A DNA stretch of 64,000 bases from NCBI RefSeq assembly GCF_017599345.1, contig NZ_JAGFVL010000016.1, positions 62,001 through 126,000 of the forward strand. Direction: 5' to 3'. This stretch comes from Gracilibacillus suaedae (lineage in GTDB: Bacteria > Bacillota > Bacilli > Bacillales > Amphibacillaceae). Shown in pieces: positions 7,749-20,594 of this stretch. The first letter of the stretch is position 1. Each line of letters opens with the position of its first letter. Both the position numbers and the translations under genes were made by a program. The notes beneath the pieces are model-generated. The model was given only the letters and a program-made list of their open reading frames with translations, made no database searches and was not told where the DNA came from.

Positions 7749-8688
7749 CTTTATATCATTATTAAAGAATGAACAAATGAAGCTTTATTCGCGTTTTGCT
7801 ACTTGGTCCATGTATATTATTTTGGCAGGTATTCTCTTAGTCGGAGCTCTCATTGTGTTTATTTTTGGAGAAGAAAATGAACAAACCTATGGTGATGATT
7901 GGAAAGGGCAGCTCGCACAAGAAAATGAGGAGCTGCTTGAGATGAATGAGGATGTGGGATTTGTAGGTTTTGATTCTGAAATAGCTGTAAATGAATATCA
8001 TATAGAGAATGATGTCAAGCCTCATCCATATGATGCATGGCAATTTACGCTTGAGAATGCTGGGTTGTCCATGATCATTAGTTTATTTACTATTATTGTG
8101 GCAGCAGGCATTATTTCAAATGAATATCGATGGGGCACGATCAAATTATTATTAATTCGACCAATTTCCAGGACTAAAATTTTATTATCGAAGTTTGTAT
8201 CAGTTTTACTATTTTCTGTAACGATGCTTGTTTTTCTATTTATAATTAGTTTAGTTATAGGTGCAATTTTCTTTGGTATCAATGGCTGGAATCCTAATTT
8301 GGTTCAAATGGGTGCAAATGAAGTGGAAGAAGTCTCTATTTTTGCAGAAATATTTACACAATACGGTTTAAATATGGTAAATTTAGTGATGATGGCAACA
8401 TTTGCTTTTATGATTTCAACATTATTTAGAAGTAGTGCGATGGCAATAGGATTAGCGATATTCTTAATGTTTACAGGAAACACTATTATTGGTTTCGTTG
8501 CAGAGTATGATTGGGCGAAATATATTTTGTTTGCTAATACCAATTTGAATCAATATATTGGAAGTGGAAGCCCAATTATTGATGGCATGACACTAGGGTT
8601 TTCGATTACAGTCTTAGTGGTATACTTTGTGTTGTTTTTACTAGTTTCATGGTTAACATTTACAAAGCGTGATATTGCAGGAAATTAA
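7741..8688 (+). CDS. ABC-2 type permease
   Basis: A 315-residue membrane protein with a first helix near residues 15-38, a long external acidic loop (about 40-110), then five helices including IVAAGIISNEYRWGTIKLLL, typical of ABC-2 permeases of the NatB/BcrB kind. The TTG at 7741 has GGAGAG 7 bases upstream and is preferred over TTG 7726, which overlaps that site. It pairs with the preceding ATPase to form an exporter. Confidence 0.85.
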   Translation: MLNFISLLKNEQMKLYSRFATWSMYIILAGILLVGALIVFIFGEENEQTYGDDWKGQLAQENEELLEMNEDVGFVGFDSEIAVNEYHIENDVKPHPYDAWQFTLENAGLSMIISLFTIIVAAGIISNEYRWGTIKLLLIRPISRTKILLSKFVSVLLFSVTMLVFLFIISLVIGAIFFGINGWNPNLVQMGANEVEEVSIFAEIFTQYGLNMVNLVMMATFAFMISTLFRSSAMAIGLAIFLMFTGNTIIGFVAEYDWAKYILFANTNLNQYIGSGSPIIDGMTLGFSITVLVVYFVLFLLVSWLTFTKRDIAGN

Positions 8689-8711
8689 TAGGTAAGGGGA
8701 GAGTAGAAGAA

Positions 8712-9143
8712 ATGAAAAGAACAGTAGAGGTAGTATTATCGATTATTGGAGCATTTGTCTATTCCTTGGGAGCATTATTTGGCGGATTGTTCCGGATGTT
8801 AGATGGGGAAAATGATTTGATGCAGGAGATGCTGCAAGAAGATCCGACAGTTACTCAAAACCAAATCGATGAAATCATGCCATTATTGGATACAATTGGA
8901 TCAGTGGGTACTATAATGATTGTTGGGGCGTTAATAGCTATTGTAGCAGGTATTGTTGCGATGTTCTTATTTAAAGGAAACAGTAAGCCAAAAGCTGCAA
9001 GTATCATTTTACTTGTTGTCGGTGGTGTAACAACAATCATTACATTTGGCGGTGCAATCTTTGCCGGAATTTTCTATATCATAGCCGGTATCATGGGACT
9101 CGTCCGTAAGCCAAAGCAAGAAATAAACATGGAGCAGTATTAA
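8712..9143 (+). CDS. DUF4064 membrane protein
   Basis: A 143-residue protein with an N-terminal helix (VVLSIIGAFVYSLGALFGG), a polar stretch rich in Asp/Glu (about 30-60), then three helices and a basic tail. This layout matches DUF4064, a small membrane family of unknown role in Firmicutes. It has GGGGAGAG upstream, sits 23 bases after the ABC permease and is followed by a strong terminator, so it is probably the last gene of the ABC operon and may be an accessory subunit. Confidence 0.8.
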   Translation: MKRTVEVVLSIIGAFVYSLGALFGGLFRMLDGENDLMQEMLQEDPTVTQNQIDEIMPLLDTIGSVGTIMIVGALIAIVAGIVAMFLFKGNSKPKAASIILLVVGGVTTIITFGGAIFAGIFYIIAGIMGLVRKPKQEINMEQY

Positions 9144-9152
9144 AAATACAGT

Positions 9153-9201
9153 AAAAAGCTTAAATCCCTTTCAACCGCAAGTGAAGGGTTTAAGCTTTTT
9201 T
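9153..9201 (+). terminator. Terminator after the DUF4064 gene
   Basis: AAAAAGCTTAAATCCCTT (9153-9170) pairs with AAGGGTTTAAGCTTTTT (9184-9200). The stem is long and A/T-flanked, so it may work in both directions. Confidence 0.9.
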
Positions 9202-9239
9202 ATTATGGAAAGAAAGTATATAACCATTGATATCACAGC

Positions 9240-9477
9240 TTTTATAAGCAAGTATGTATAGGAAAAGGTGATTTAAAACATATATTTTAAGAAGCAAGAA
9301 TGGCTATACAGATGGGGTTGGCATTTTGAAAGCTAGCTAGTGCAAGTCAGCCGAAGCGGTGGTCAAGCTGTTCAAGTAGTTCATAGTGGATGCTAGAGAA
9401 AAGTCATAAGGACTGAGCGGGTTTTGCTCGGTTTTTCTTAAAGACAATAAAGTATAAGAGCAGTGCCATGACCGTGT
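9240..9477. other. Intergenic stretch with one terminator-like hairpin
   Basis: No gene is seen. ACTGAGC (9412-9418) pairs with GCTCGGT (9426-9432), followed by TTTTTC, which resembles a terminator with no gene feeding it. It lies just before the degenerate repeat element at 9478. Confidence 0.4.
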
Positions 9478-9640
9478 TAAGCGAAGTAGTTATTTTGAAA
9501 TGTTTTATGTGTATTTGCAAAGCTCCGACTAATTACTTCGCTTTCACCCTAAGGTCATAAGTCAACATCTGCTAAAAGCTTGCATTCGCCGTGTATCCTA
9601 TACCGTGGGCACGGCCTCATCTAACTTTGCAAAGAAAAAC
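9478..9640. repeat. Degenerate relative of the 13.85-kb inverted-repeat element
   Basis: CGTGTTAAGCGAAGTAGTTATTTTGAAATG near 9473-9502 parallels the left end of the 13845-14080 element, and GTGGGCACGGCCTCATCTAACTTTGCAAAG near 9606-9636 parallels its GTGGGGCGTGTCTTCAGCTAACTTTTG arm. The central part is not alignable by eye, so this is probably a decayed copy. Confidence 0.5.
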
Positions 9641-9763
9641 TCTCATTTCATTTGACAGCTTTCCCGGTTAATTCAATTTCCCCGGGAAAGCTTATCGTTT
9701 TATTTAGCAGTTTTCCTGATTGCCTGTTTCTCATGCCAAATACATTATGGTTATCATATTAAT

Positions 9764-10693
9764 CTAATTATTATTTTCCCTTTTTTGGATTGTATTTTTA
9801 ATAACGAAATAGACGACGAGTCCAATAATTAGGAATAAAATAATAATCGGAGCATTGCCGACTAGAAATACAAAAAGTCCAGAAGCGATCGACAGAATTG
9901 CTTGGATACTTTTCAAGAATTGGTCCTGTGTTTTTTCCCATGTACTCAGTGACTCATCTTGAACGGAAGGCATATCAACTCTGCGTTCGGTCAGTTCTAT
10001 ATCAATGGTTGCATAATCAGACTGATTTTCTAAATAATTAATTTTCCCCGTTAATTGTTCAATATCCTCCTGTACATCTGCTAAATCATTGGAGATCTTT
10101 AATAAATCCTCCGTTTTTTCAGCTTCTTCCATGAAAGCAAGTAATCGTTTTTCCACTACTTCTTTTGATTCTAACCTGGATGTTAAGTCGACATATTGTT
10201 CCGTAACGTCTTCTCCGCTAACTGATTTATTCAAAATCTTTAAATCACCATTTTCCACTATTGCGATAAAATCCTGAAACTGACCGGCTGGTATTCGGAT
10301 GGTCATTCTGCCAAATCGTTCAGCTTCCTCTCTATGATTGGAATAATTGGAATTGACAACATACCCATCATAATTAGCTGTTTCTGTCTCTAAAAAATTA
10401 ACCGTTTCATCAAATGTTTCTGTTTCTAAATGTAACTGAGCATTATGGATAATTTTCCTTCCCTCTACATTTTCCAAGTTATCTTCATTAGCTTCACTTG
10501 CCGGTTCCTCCTCTGCTTGTTCCATTTCCACCCTATTGTCCAATTGACTATCATTTGTACTCATACCAGACTGGCTGGATTCTTCGCTAGTCGCTATATC
10601 ACTGTCTGCCGATTCATAGCTGCTGTCATCAGCATCGTTGGAGCAAGCAGAAAGAAAAACAATCAACACCAATATAAATACTATTTTTTTCAA
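9764..10693 (-). CDS. DUF4349 lipoprotein
   Basis: A 309-residue predicted lipoprotein: a signal peptide with lipobox FLSAC (Cys17), an acidic Ser/Glu-rich linker (about 20-85), the DUF4349 region with RKIIHNAQLHLET and GRMTIRIPAGQF, a coiled-coil hairpin rich in Glu/Leu (about 170-235), and one C-terminal membrane helix (about 270-300). The family is known in bacterial envelopes, but its function is unknown. The TTG start at 10693 has AAGGAG 8 bases upstream and begins right at the signal peptide; an in-frame ATG at 10729 lacks that support. It stands alone, divergent from argG. Confidence 0.82.
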   Translation of the reverse strand: MKKIVFILVLIVFLSACSNDADDSSYESADSDIATSEESSQSGMSTNDSQLDNRVEMEQAEEEPASEANEDNLENVEGRKIIHNAQLHLETETFDETVNFLETETANYDGYVVNSNYSNHREEAERFGRMTIRIPAGQFQDFIAIVENGDLKILNKSVSGEDVTEQYVDLTSRLESKEVVEKRLLAFMEEAEKTEDLLKISNDLADVQEDIEQLTGKINYLENQSDYATIDIELTERRVDMPSVQDESLSTWEKTQDQFLKSIQAILSIASGLFVFLVGNAPIIILFLIIGLVVYFVIKNTIQKRENNN

Positions 10694-11009
10694 ATTGACC
10701 ACTCCTTTTGTTGGATTAGACGTAGCCAATTCAGATAGGTTACATTTAATTAGTTAATTTATATTTATTCATATTTGTGTATGTTTTTACCTAAGTGTGG
10801 TTCGCTTTATAAAAGAAGGTGAGATACTATACGTTCTCTTGATTTAGCAAGGTGCCAATCATCTGTATGGTCTCAGTCTTAAAAAATTCGTTTAATGAAA
10901 AAAGATCCCTCCCTCTATATGTATCACTAACCTTAAATGATGGATAAAAAACTGCTGAGGGAAAACTAATTTTTTCTAATAAAAAAATAAAAAAAATTCA
11001 AGATAACTA
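10694..11009. other. AT-rich intergenic region between the DUF4349 gene and argG
   Basis: No gene, RNA or repeat is recognised before the argG promoter at 11010. The last 50 bases are very A-rich. Confidence 0.4.
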
Positions 11010-11038
11010 TTGAATTAATATACTATATGGTGCATAAT
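11010..11038 (+). promoter_or_regulatory. Sigma-A-like promoter of argGH
   Basis: TTGAAT (11010-11015), 17-base spacer, CATAAT (11033-11038). It lies 55 bases upstream of argG. Confidence 0.6.
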
Positions 11039-11046
11039 AATACATA
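11029..11046 (+). promoter_or_regulatory. Candidate ArgR (ARG box) operator of argGH
   Basis: GGTGCATAATAATACATA matches the imperfect palindrome TGNAT-4-ATNCA expected for ArgR/AhrC boxes and overlaps the -10 element, a position suited to repression by arginine. This is inferred from the motif only. Confidence 0.5.
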
Positions 11047-11093
11047 ATTAATCAAACGAACATTTCGACTATCACTTAAGGAGAGATTATTAC

Positions 11094-12353
11094 ATGAGCA
11101 AAGAAAAAGTAGTTTTAGCATATTCCGGGGGACTTGATACATCAGTTGCGATTAAATGGTTACAGGATAAATATAATTATGATGTTATTGCGGTTGGTTT
11201 AGATGTAGGCGAAGGAAAAGATCTAGAATTTGTGAAGAATAAAGCGATTGACGTAGGAGCGATTAAATCATATTCCGTTGATGCAAAACAGCTTTTTGCA
11301 GAAGATTTTGTTTTACCAGCATTACAAGCAAATGTCATGTATGAAGATAAATATCCATTAGTATCAGCACTTTCTCGTCCTTTAATTGCAAAGGTATTAG
11401 TTGATATTGCAGAAAAAGAAGGTGCGGTGGCAGTAGCGCACGGTTGTACTGGTAAAGGTAATGACCAGGTTCGTTTCGATGTTGCCTTTACATCTCTCAA
11501 TCCAGAGTTGAAGATTGAGGCGCCAGTACGTGAATGGGGCATGACAAGAGATGAAGAAATTGCATATGCGAAAGAACATGGGATTCCGATTCCAATCGAT
11601 TTGGATAGTCCATATAGTGTAGACCAAAACTTATGGGGTCGTGCAAATGAGTGTGGTATTTTAGAAGATCCATGGGCTGAAGCTCCTGAAGATGCATTTG
11701 AGTTAACAGAAAATCCAGTTAATGCACCAGATGAACCAGAAATGATTGAAATCGAATTTAAACAAGGAAAGCCAGTAGCTTTAAATGGTAAGGAATTTCC
11801 TTTACACGAATTGATTTTAGAATTGAATCAAATTGCTGGAAAACACGGTATTGGGAGAATTGACCATGTAGAAAATCGTCTTGTTGGGATTAAATCACGT
11901 GAGATTTATGAAGCGCCAGCAGCTATGACATTAATTCAAGCACATAGAGAAATTGAAACCATTACACTTCCAAGAGAAGTAACCAAATTCAAACCAGTAG
12001 TTGAACAACAATTAGAACAAGCGATTTACGATGGTCTATGGTTTACTCAGTTAACGGATGCGTTAAAAGCATTTATTGCTGAAACACAAAAATATGTTAA
12101 TGGTGTAGCAAGAGTGAAGTTATACAAAGGGCAAGCATTTGTAGTAGGTAGAAAATCAGATAACTCATTATATGACTTAAACCTTGCAACATATAGTAAA
12201 GGTGATGAGTTTGATCATGAGGCAGCACTAGGCTTTATCAAGCTTTGGGGCTTACCGACAAAAGTTCACTCTACTGTAAACAATGTGCATGCTGACAAAG
12301 CGAAAATTATGGAAAAAACGAAAATTGATATGAAGGAATCAGTGAAGCTATGA
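11094..12353 (+). CDS. argG: Argininosuccinate synthase
   Basis: Condenses citrulline and aspartate with ATP to argininosuccinate. It has the N-type ATP pyrophosphatase P-loop [15 protein letters not shown] (residues 9-23), [14 protein letters not shown] in the middle, and the usual C-terminal oligomerisation region; 419 aa is slightly longer than typical. AAGGAGAG lies before the ATG. It overlaps argH by 4 bases (ATGA), so the two are translated together. A promoter and a likely ARG box sit directly upstream. Confidence 0.97.
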   Translation: MSKEKVVLAYSGGLDTSVAIKWLQDKYNYDVIAVGLDVGEGKDLEFVKNKAIDVGAIKSYSVDAKQLFAEDFVLPALQANVMYEDKYPLVSALSRPLIAKVLVDIAEKEGAVAVAHGCTGKGNDQVRFDVAFTSLNPELKIEAPVREWGMTRDEEIAYAKEHGIPIPIDLDSPYSVDQNLWGRANECGILEDPWAEAPEDAFELTENPVNAPDEPEMIEIEFKQGKPVALNGKEFPLHELILELNQIAGKHGIGRIDHVENRLVGIKSREIYEAPAAMTLIQAHREIETITLPREVTKFKPVVEQQLEQAIYDGLWFTQLTDALKAFIAETQKYVNGVARVKLYKGQAFVVGRKSDNSLYDLNLATYSKGDEFDHEAALGFIKLWGLPTKVHSTVNNVHADKAKIMEKTKIDMKESVKL

Positions 12354-13774
12354 AATTATGGGGCGGACGATTTACAAAACCAACAAATGAATTAGTCGAT
12401 GAGTATACAGCATCGATCAGCTTTGATAAAAAATTAGCACAATACGATATTCAAGGAAGTTTGGCACATGTGGAAATGCTTGCGAAATGTGAGATTATCC
12501 CGACAGAAGATGCTGAAACAATTGAAAAAGGTTTGAAGGTTGTAGCGGAAAAAATTAAAGCTGGCGAAGCAGAGTTAACAGAAGCAAACGAAGATATTCA
12601 TATGAATGTCGAGAAACTGCTTATTGATGAAATCGGTGCTGTTGGTGGTAAATTACACACTGGGCGAAGTAGAAATGACCAGGTAGCACTGGATATGCGT
12701 TTGTATTTACGCGATTCACTTGTAACATTAGTTGAATTACTGAAGAATTTGCAAGAGGCGCTTTTAAAACAAGCTAAGGCGAATTTGGATACCATCTTGC
12801 CAGGATATACGCATTTGCAACGAGCGCAGCCGGTGTTGTTCGCCCATCATATGATGGCATATGTCTCGATGTTTGAACGTGATGTGGAAAGGTTATCTGA
12901 CAGTTTCAAAAGGGTGAATCGCTCACCACTTGGTGCAGGAGCATTAGCCGGTACAACATTTCCGATCGATCGTCATTATGTTGCAGAGAAACTGAATTTT
13001 GACGGTGTAGTGGAGAATAGCTTAGATGCCGTCAGTGATCGTGATTTTGTCGTTGAATTTTTATCCAACGCTTCATTAACGATTATGCACTTATCTCGTT
13101 TAAGTGAAGAATTAGTACAATGGTCAAGTGCCGAGTTCAATTTCGTCGAATTAGATGATGCATTCTGTACAGGAAGCAGTATGATGCCTCAGAAGAAAAA
13201 TCCTGATGTGGCTGAATTAGTAAGAGGAAAAACAGGTCGTGTCTATGGAAACTTAATGGGGATGCTTACTACTTTGAAGGGTTTACCAATTGCATATAAT
13301 AAGGACATGCAAGAGGATAAAGAAGGTATGTTTGATACGATGGAAACCTTAAAAGGAGCGCTTGCTCTTTTTGCACCAATGATCGAGACAATGGAAGTGA
13401 AAAAGGAAAATATGTATGCGGCTGTTGCGGAGGATTTTTCTAATGCAACGGATTTAGCGGATTACTTGGTGAATAAAGATTTACCATTCCGCGAAGCCCA
13501 TGTGGTTGTCGGGCAAGTTGTATTGCATTGTATTCAGGAAAATAAATATTTGCTTGATTTAAGTTTAGCAGATTTCCAAAGTTTTTCTGAGTTAATCAAT
13601 GAAGATATTTACGACGTACTATCACCGAAGTCTGTTGTCAATGCTCGTGACGTTGTCGGTGGAACAGCGAAAAATCGTGTTGAGGATCAAATTGAACAAG
13701 CGGAAAATCGCCTCACAGAAACGGGAGCATGGATTGAAATCCATGAAGAAAAGGTAAATGTTCTTAAAAAATAA
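12350..13774 (+). CDS. argH: Argininosuccinate lyase
   Basis: Cleaves argininosuccinate to arginine and fumarate. The 474-residue fumarase/aspartase-fold protein starts [20 protein letters not shown] and has [16 protein letters not shown] near residue 103, [14 protein letters not shown], and the flexible signature loop [20 protein letters not shown] with its catalytic Ser. It is the second gene of the argGH operon; a terminator follows 7 bases after the stop. Confidence 0.97.
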   Translation: MKLWGGRFTKPTNELVDEYTASISFDKKLAQYDIQGSLAHVEMLAKCEIIPTEDAETIEKGLKVVAEKIKAGEAELTEANEDIHMNVEKLLIDEIGAVGGKLHTGRSRNDQVALDMRLYLRDSLVTLVELLKNLQEALLKQAKANLDTILPGYTHLQRAQPVLFAHHMMAYVSMFERDVERLSDSFKRVNRSPLGAGALAGTTFPIDRHYVAEKLNFDGVVENSLDAVSDRDFVVEFLSNASLTIMHLSRLSEELVQWSSAEFNFVELDDAFCTGSSMMPQKKNPDVAELVRGKTGRVYGNLMGMLTTLKGLPIAYNKDMQEDKEGMFDTMETLKGALALFAPMIETMEVKKENMYAAVAEDFSNATDLADYLVNKDLPFREAHVVVGQVVLHCIQENKYLLDLSLADFQSFSELINEDIYDVLSPKSVVNARDVVGGTAKNRVEDQIEQAENRLTETGAWIEIHEEKVNVLKK

Positions 13775-13781
13775 AAGAAGG

Positions 13782-13812
13782 AACGCAGCTGGTCTTTTTC
13801 AGTTGCGTTTTT
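13782..13812 (+). terminator. Terminator of argGH
   Basis: AACGCAGCTG (13782-13791) pairs with CAGTTGCGTT (13800-13809) and runs into a T-tract. The hairpin is followed within 40 bases by the large inverted-repeat element. Confidence 0.88.
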
Positions 13813-13844
13813 CTTATATGGAAAGAAATCAACGCAATGACTGC

Positions 13845-14080
13845 GTTAAGCAGAGTAGCCATTTTGAAATAGCTTGTACAGGAAACAACCATCGCTACGG
13901 CTGTCCACTTCCCTTTCCATGGGATTTTCGCCTAAGCTAACTTTTGTAAAGAAGATCCACTTTTGTAAAGCGATCTTCTTTACAAAAGTTAGCTGAAGAC
14001 ACGCCCCACGGAAAGCGAAGTGGGCAAGCCGTAGCGGTTGTTACGTTCAATATCCATCTCAAAATAACTACTTTATACCA
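13845..14080. repeat. Long imperfect inverted-repeat element
   Basis: The left arm (about 13850-13957) and right arm (13972-14074) are reverse complements over roughly 100 bp with small differences. Both arms contain CGCTACGGCT, a CCACTTC/GAAGTGG pair, GCTAACTTTTGTAAAGAAG and terminal AGTAG..ATTTTGA. The loop is about 14 bases. No transposase or credible frame is present. The same motif order appears in the elements at 38.6, 44.0 and 56.6 kb. Confidence 0.85.
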
Positions 14081-14175
14081 TCGATATATTATTTTGGTCA
14101 ATGAAAAGGACCGGGTGGGCTTTCCTGGTTCTTCTTAACAAAGATAAAATGATCTTCAAAAATTCCAAAAAAATA

Positions 14176-14204
14176 ATGCATAAATATAAATTATATAGTA
14201 TAAT
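14176..14204 (+). promoter_or_regulatory. Candidate carAB-argF promoter/ARG box region
   Basis: A good -10 TATAAT (14199-14204) lies 72 bases before carA. TGCATAAATATAAA (14177-14190), a weak match to the argG operator, overlaps the -35 position, where no clear hexamer is seen. Confidence 0.3.
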
Positions 14205-14276
14205 TATAAATAATTAAAGATGAAAAACTAATGTGAAATGAGATCATATATTGCTAGATATTGGAGGAGGAGCACA

Positions 14277-15363
14277 ATGTCAGAAACTACAGGTTATCTT
14301 GTTTTAAATACGGGGGATGTTTTAGAGGGTAAATGGCTTGGAACCTATAAGCAAGCAGAGGGGGAACTTGTATTTAATACAGCGATGACTGGCTATCAGG
14401 AAGTGATGACAGACCCATCATATGCAGGTCAAATCGTTACCATGACCTATCCGTTAATTGGAAACTATGGCTGGAACGAAATCGATTATGAAAGTATTAA
14501 ACCATCTTTAAAAGGTTTTATCATCTCAACACCTAGTCATAACCCAGAACACTATGAATCTAAAAATACACTATTGGAAATGTTGGAGGAGCACGATATT
14601 CCGGCACTTTCTCATATTGATACAAGAGCGCTGACGCGTATTATCCGTGAGCACGGAGAAGTGTATGGTAAGATAACACAGGATCCTAACGAAAATCCTG
14701 TCCATACTACCGTTAATCCAAATGTTGTTTCAACGGTATCGGTTAAGGAAAAAAGGAGTTACAACACGGAAATTTTAATGAATCATCCAGCACCACATGT
14801 GGTCATAATGGACTTTGGCTATAAGCATTCTATTGCTAAATCATTATTAGAATTGGGGTGTGACGTAACTGTTGTGCCTTATCATACCACTTTTATCGAG
14901 GTTCAATCATTGGATCCGGATGGTGTATTATTATCCAATGGTCCTGGTGATCCACAAGCTTTGGCACATTTATCGGAAAACATTAAACAAATATCAGAAA
15001 GCTTTCCGACAATGGGTATTTGTTTAGGGCACCAGCTAATTGCACTCGCACATGGCGCAACAACTAAACGTTTACCGTATGGACACAGAGGCAGTAACCA
15101 CCCAGTGAAAGACTTACAAACTGGTAAAGTAATGATTACATCGCAAAATCATGGCTATGTAGTTGACTATGATTCTGTAAATATGAAAAATTGGTACGTT
15201 TCACACGTAAATGTTAATGATAAGTCAGTTGAAGGGTTAAAACATAAAACAAAACCGTTAATGACAGTGCAATTTCACCCTGAGGCGCATCCTGGTCCGA
15301 TCGATACTCATCATTTATTTGTAGATTTTATTCAGCAGTTTATTACTAAGGGAGAGAAACAGC

Positions 15364-15371
<8 letters not shown>
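14277..15371 (+). CDS. carA: Carbamoyl-phosphate synthase small subunit (arginine pathway)
   Basis: Glutamine amidotransferase subunit that supplies ammonia to CarB. The N-terminal CPSase small-chain domain ([35 protein letters not shown]) is followed by a class I amidotransferase domain with the nucleophile in GICLGHQ and the HPE of [13 protein letters not shown] 14277 follows TGGAGGAGG; the upstream ATG at 14238 is rejected. Since argF is in the same operon and no pyr genes or pyrimidine attenuator are present, this is the arginine-dedicated enzyme (364 aa). Confidence 0.95.
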
Positions 15372-18596
<3,225 letters not shown>

Positions 18597-18600
<4 letters not shown>

Positions 18601-19532
18601 GTATCAAAGAACAACTAAAAGGGAAAGATCTCCTGACACTAGCAGATTACTCTAAAGCTGAAATAGCATATTTATTAGAACTGGCAGTACAAATCAAACA
18701 AAAACAAAAAAACGGTGAGTTGTATCAACCGTTAAAAGGAAAAACACTGGGGATGATTTTCGAGAAATCATCCACTCGTACCCGTGTATCATTTGAAACA
18801 GGGATTTATCAGCTAGGTGGAATGGGGTTATTTTTAAGCTCTAATGATATCCAATTAGGTAGAGGCGAGCCAATTTCAGACACGGCTAAAGTATTGTCCG
18901 GTTACCTAGACGGAATAATGATTCGTACCTTTTCCCAACAAGATGTTGAAGACTTGGCAGAGAATGCCTCCATTCCTGTGATAAATGGCTTAACGGATGA
19001 TTATCATCCTTGCCAAGTATTAGCAGATCTGCAGACTATTAAAGAGGAAAAGGGGAAATTGGAAGGCTTAAAACTTGCTTATATTGGTGATGGCAACAAT
19101 ATGGCTCATTCATTAATGATTGGTTGTTCAAAAATGGGCTTGGACGTTGCTGTTGCGGCACCGAAGGGTTATCAGCCTCATAATAAGATAGTGGAGCAAG
19201 CACAGTCTTTTGTAGATGGTAGTGAAGTACTGGTAACCGAAGATGTTGTAGAAGCTGTGAAGGATGCGGATGTAATATACTCCGATGTATGGGCAAGCAT
19301 GGGGCAAGAAGCAGAACAAAAGCAACGTGAGAAAGCTTTTATCGACTATCAAGTGAATAAAGAATTGTTCTCCAATGCCAAGCAAGATGCCATCTTTATG
19401 CATTGCTTACCAGCACATAGAGGGGAAGAAGTCACCGCAGAAATTATTGATGGACCACAATCGGTTGTTTTTCAAGAAGCGGAAAATAGATTACATGCAC
19501 AAAAAGCATTAATGGTTGCATTGATGGGCTAG
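18597..19532 (+). CDS. argF: Ornithine carbamoyltransferase
   Basis: Transfers the carbamoyl group to ornithine, giving citrulline for ArgG. The carbamoyl-phosphate loop [12 protein letters not shown] (about residues 53-64), ornithine-side DYHPCQ and [11 protein letters not shown] near the C terminus are all present in a 311-residue protein. The start overlaps the carB stop (ATGA). carA-carB-argF plus the neighbouring argGH give the whole route from ornithine to arginine; argCJBD are not in the window. Confidence 0.96.
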
Positions 19533-19559
19533 ATCTCTTTTTTAGAGATCTAGTTTTTT
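19529..19559 (+). terminator. Terminator of carAB-argF
   Basis: CTAGATCTC (19529-19537) pairs with GAGATCTAG (19545-19553), then TTTTTT. The argF stop codon is inside the left stem arm. Confidence 0.92.
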
Positions 19560-19564
19560 CATGT

Positions 19565-19594
19565 TTGCAGTTCATAATTTGTTATTGCTATAAT
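19565..19594 (+). promoter_or_regulatory. Sigma-A-like promoter of murB
   Basis: TTGCAG (19565-19570), 18-base spacer, TATAAT (19589-19594), 52 bases upstream of the murB ATG. Confidence 0.6.
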
Positions 19595-19646
19595 AAAGAT
19601 TAATTGTGTGGCATTACACAATAGAAAATAAAAGGATTGATCGCAC

Positions 19647-20549
19647 ATGAGTATCTTAAAAGAGTTACGAAATATTATAAATCCAGAACATATTTTGATA
19701 GATGAAGAATTAAAGAACCATACTTATACAAAATTAGGTGGAAAAGCTGACTTTTTTGTAACACCTTCCACCGTCGAAGAAGTCCAGGAAATCATCCGTT
19801 ATGCTAATCATACATCTGTCCCTTTTACATTGTTGGGCAATGGTTCTAATGTAATCGTAAAAGATGGTGGAATTCGAGGAATTGTCTTAAGTTTGAAAAA
19901 GTTCCTAGGCATTCGAAGAGACGGGGAGAAAGTGATTGCGGAGAGTGGTGCTCGGATTATCGATGCATCGCGTTTTGCTTTGAATGAACATTTAACTGGG
20001 TTAGAATTCGCTTGTGGTATCCCGGGAACGGTTGGCGGTGCATTGTACATGAATGCGGGTGCCTATGGTGGAGAGGTGAAAGATTGCTTGGAAAGCGCCC
20101 TTATTGTCGATTCTGCCGGAGCTGTACATCGCTTATCGGCTGACGCTTTCAACTTAGCATACCGTACAAGTAATATTGCGGAAAAAGGCTATATTGTATT
20201 AGAAGCAACCTTTAGCTTAGAGGCGGGTGACTTTGATGAAATCAAAGCAGTGATGGATGATTTAACCTATAAACGAGAATCCAAGCAACCTTTAGAATAC
20301 CCATCTTGCGGTAGTGTGTTCAAACGACCCCCAGGATATTTTGCCGGAAAGCTGATTCAAGACAGTGAATTACAAGGAAAAGGTATAGGTGGAGCAGAAG
20401 TATCCACTAAACATGCAGGATTCATCGTAAACAAAAACAATGCTACAGCTAGTGACTATATCTCTGTGATTGAGATGGTCCAACGAGAAGTAAAAGCAAA
20501 ATTTGGAGTGGACTTAGAGCGGGAAGTTAGGATATTGGGGGAAGACTGA
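19647..20549 (+). CDS. murB: UDP-N-acetylenolpyruvoylglucosamine reductase
   Basis: FAD/NADPH enzyme that completes UDP-MurNAc synthesis in the cytoplasm. The 300-residue protein has the FAD-binding half (TYTKLGGKADFFVTP, LLGNGSNVIVKDGGIRG, GIPGTVGGALYMNAGAYGGE) and a C-terminal MurB domain with SCGSVFKRPPGYFAGKLI and the acidic residue of GGAEVSTKHAGFIVN. The RBS AAAGGA is 10 bases before the ATG. It is monocistronic and followed by a 51-bp hairpin array instead of a classical plus-strand terminator. Confidence 0.95.
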   Translation: MSILKELRNIINPEHILIDEELKNHTYTKLGGKADFFVTPSTVEEVQEIIRYANHTSVPFTLLGNGSNVIVKDGGIRGIVLSLKKFLGIRRDGEKVIAESGARIIDASRFALNEHLTGLEFACGIPGTVGGALYMNAGAYGGEVKDCLESALIVDSAGAVHRLSADAFNLAYRTSNIAEKGYIVLEATFSLEAGDFDEIKAVMDDLTYKRESKQPLEYPSCGSVFKRPPGYFAGKLIQDSELQGKGIGGAEVSTKHAGFIVNKNNATASDYISVIEMVQREVKAKFGVDLEREVRILGED

Positions 20550-20594
20550 AGTTTTAGTTAAAAACAAATTGTGAGTTTTCTTCAAGAAATGTTT

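Noticed and set aside
13758-13940. 60-aa plus-strand frame after argH
   Set aside because: It runs through the argH terminator into the inverted-repeat element and has no RBS.
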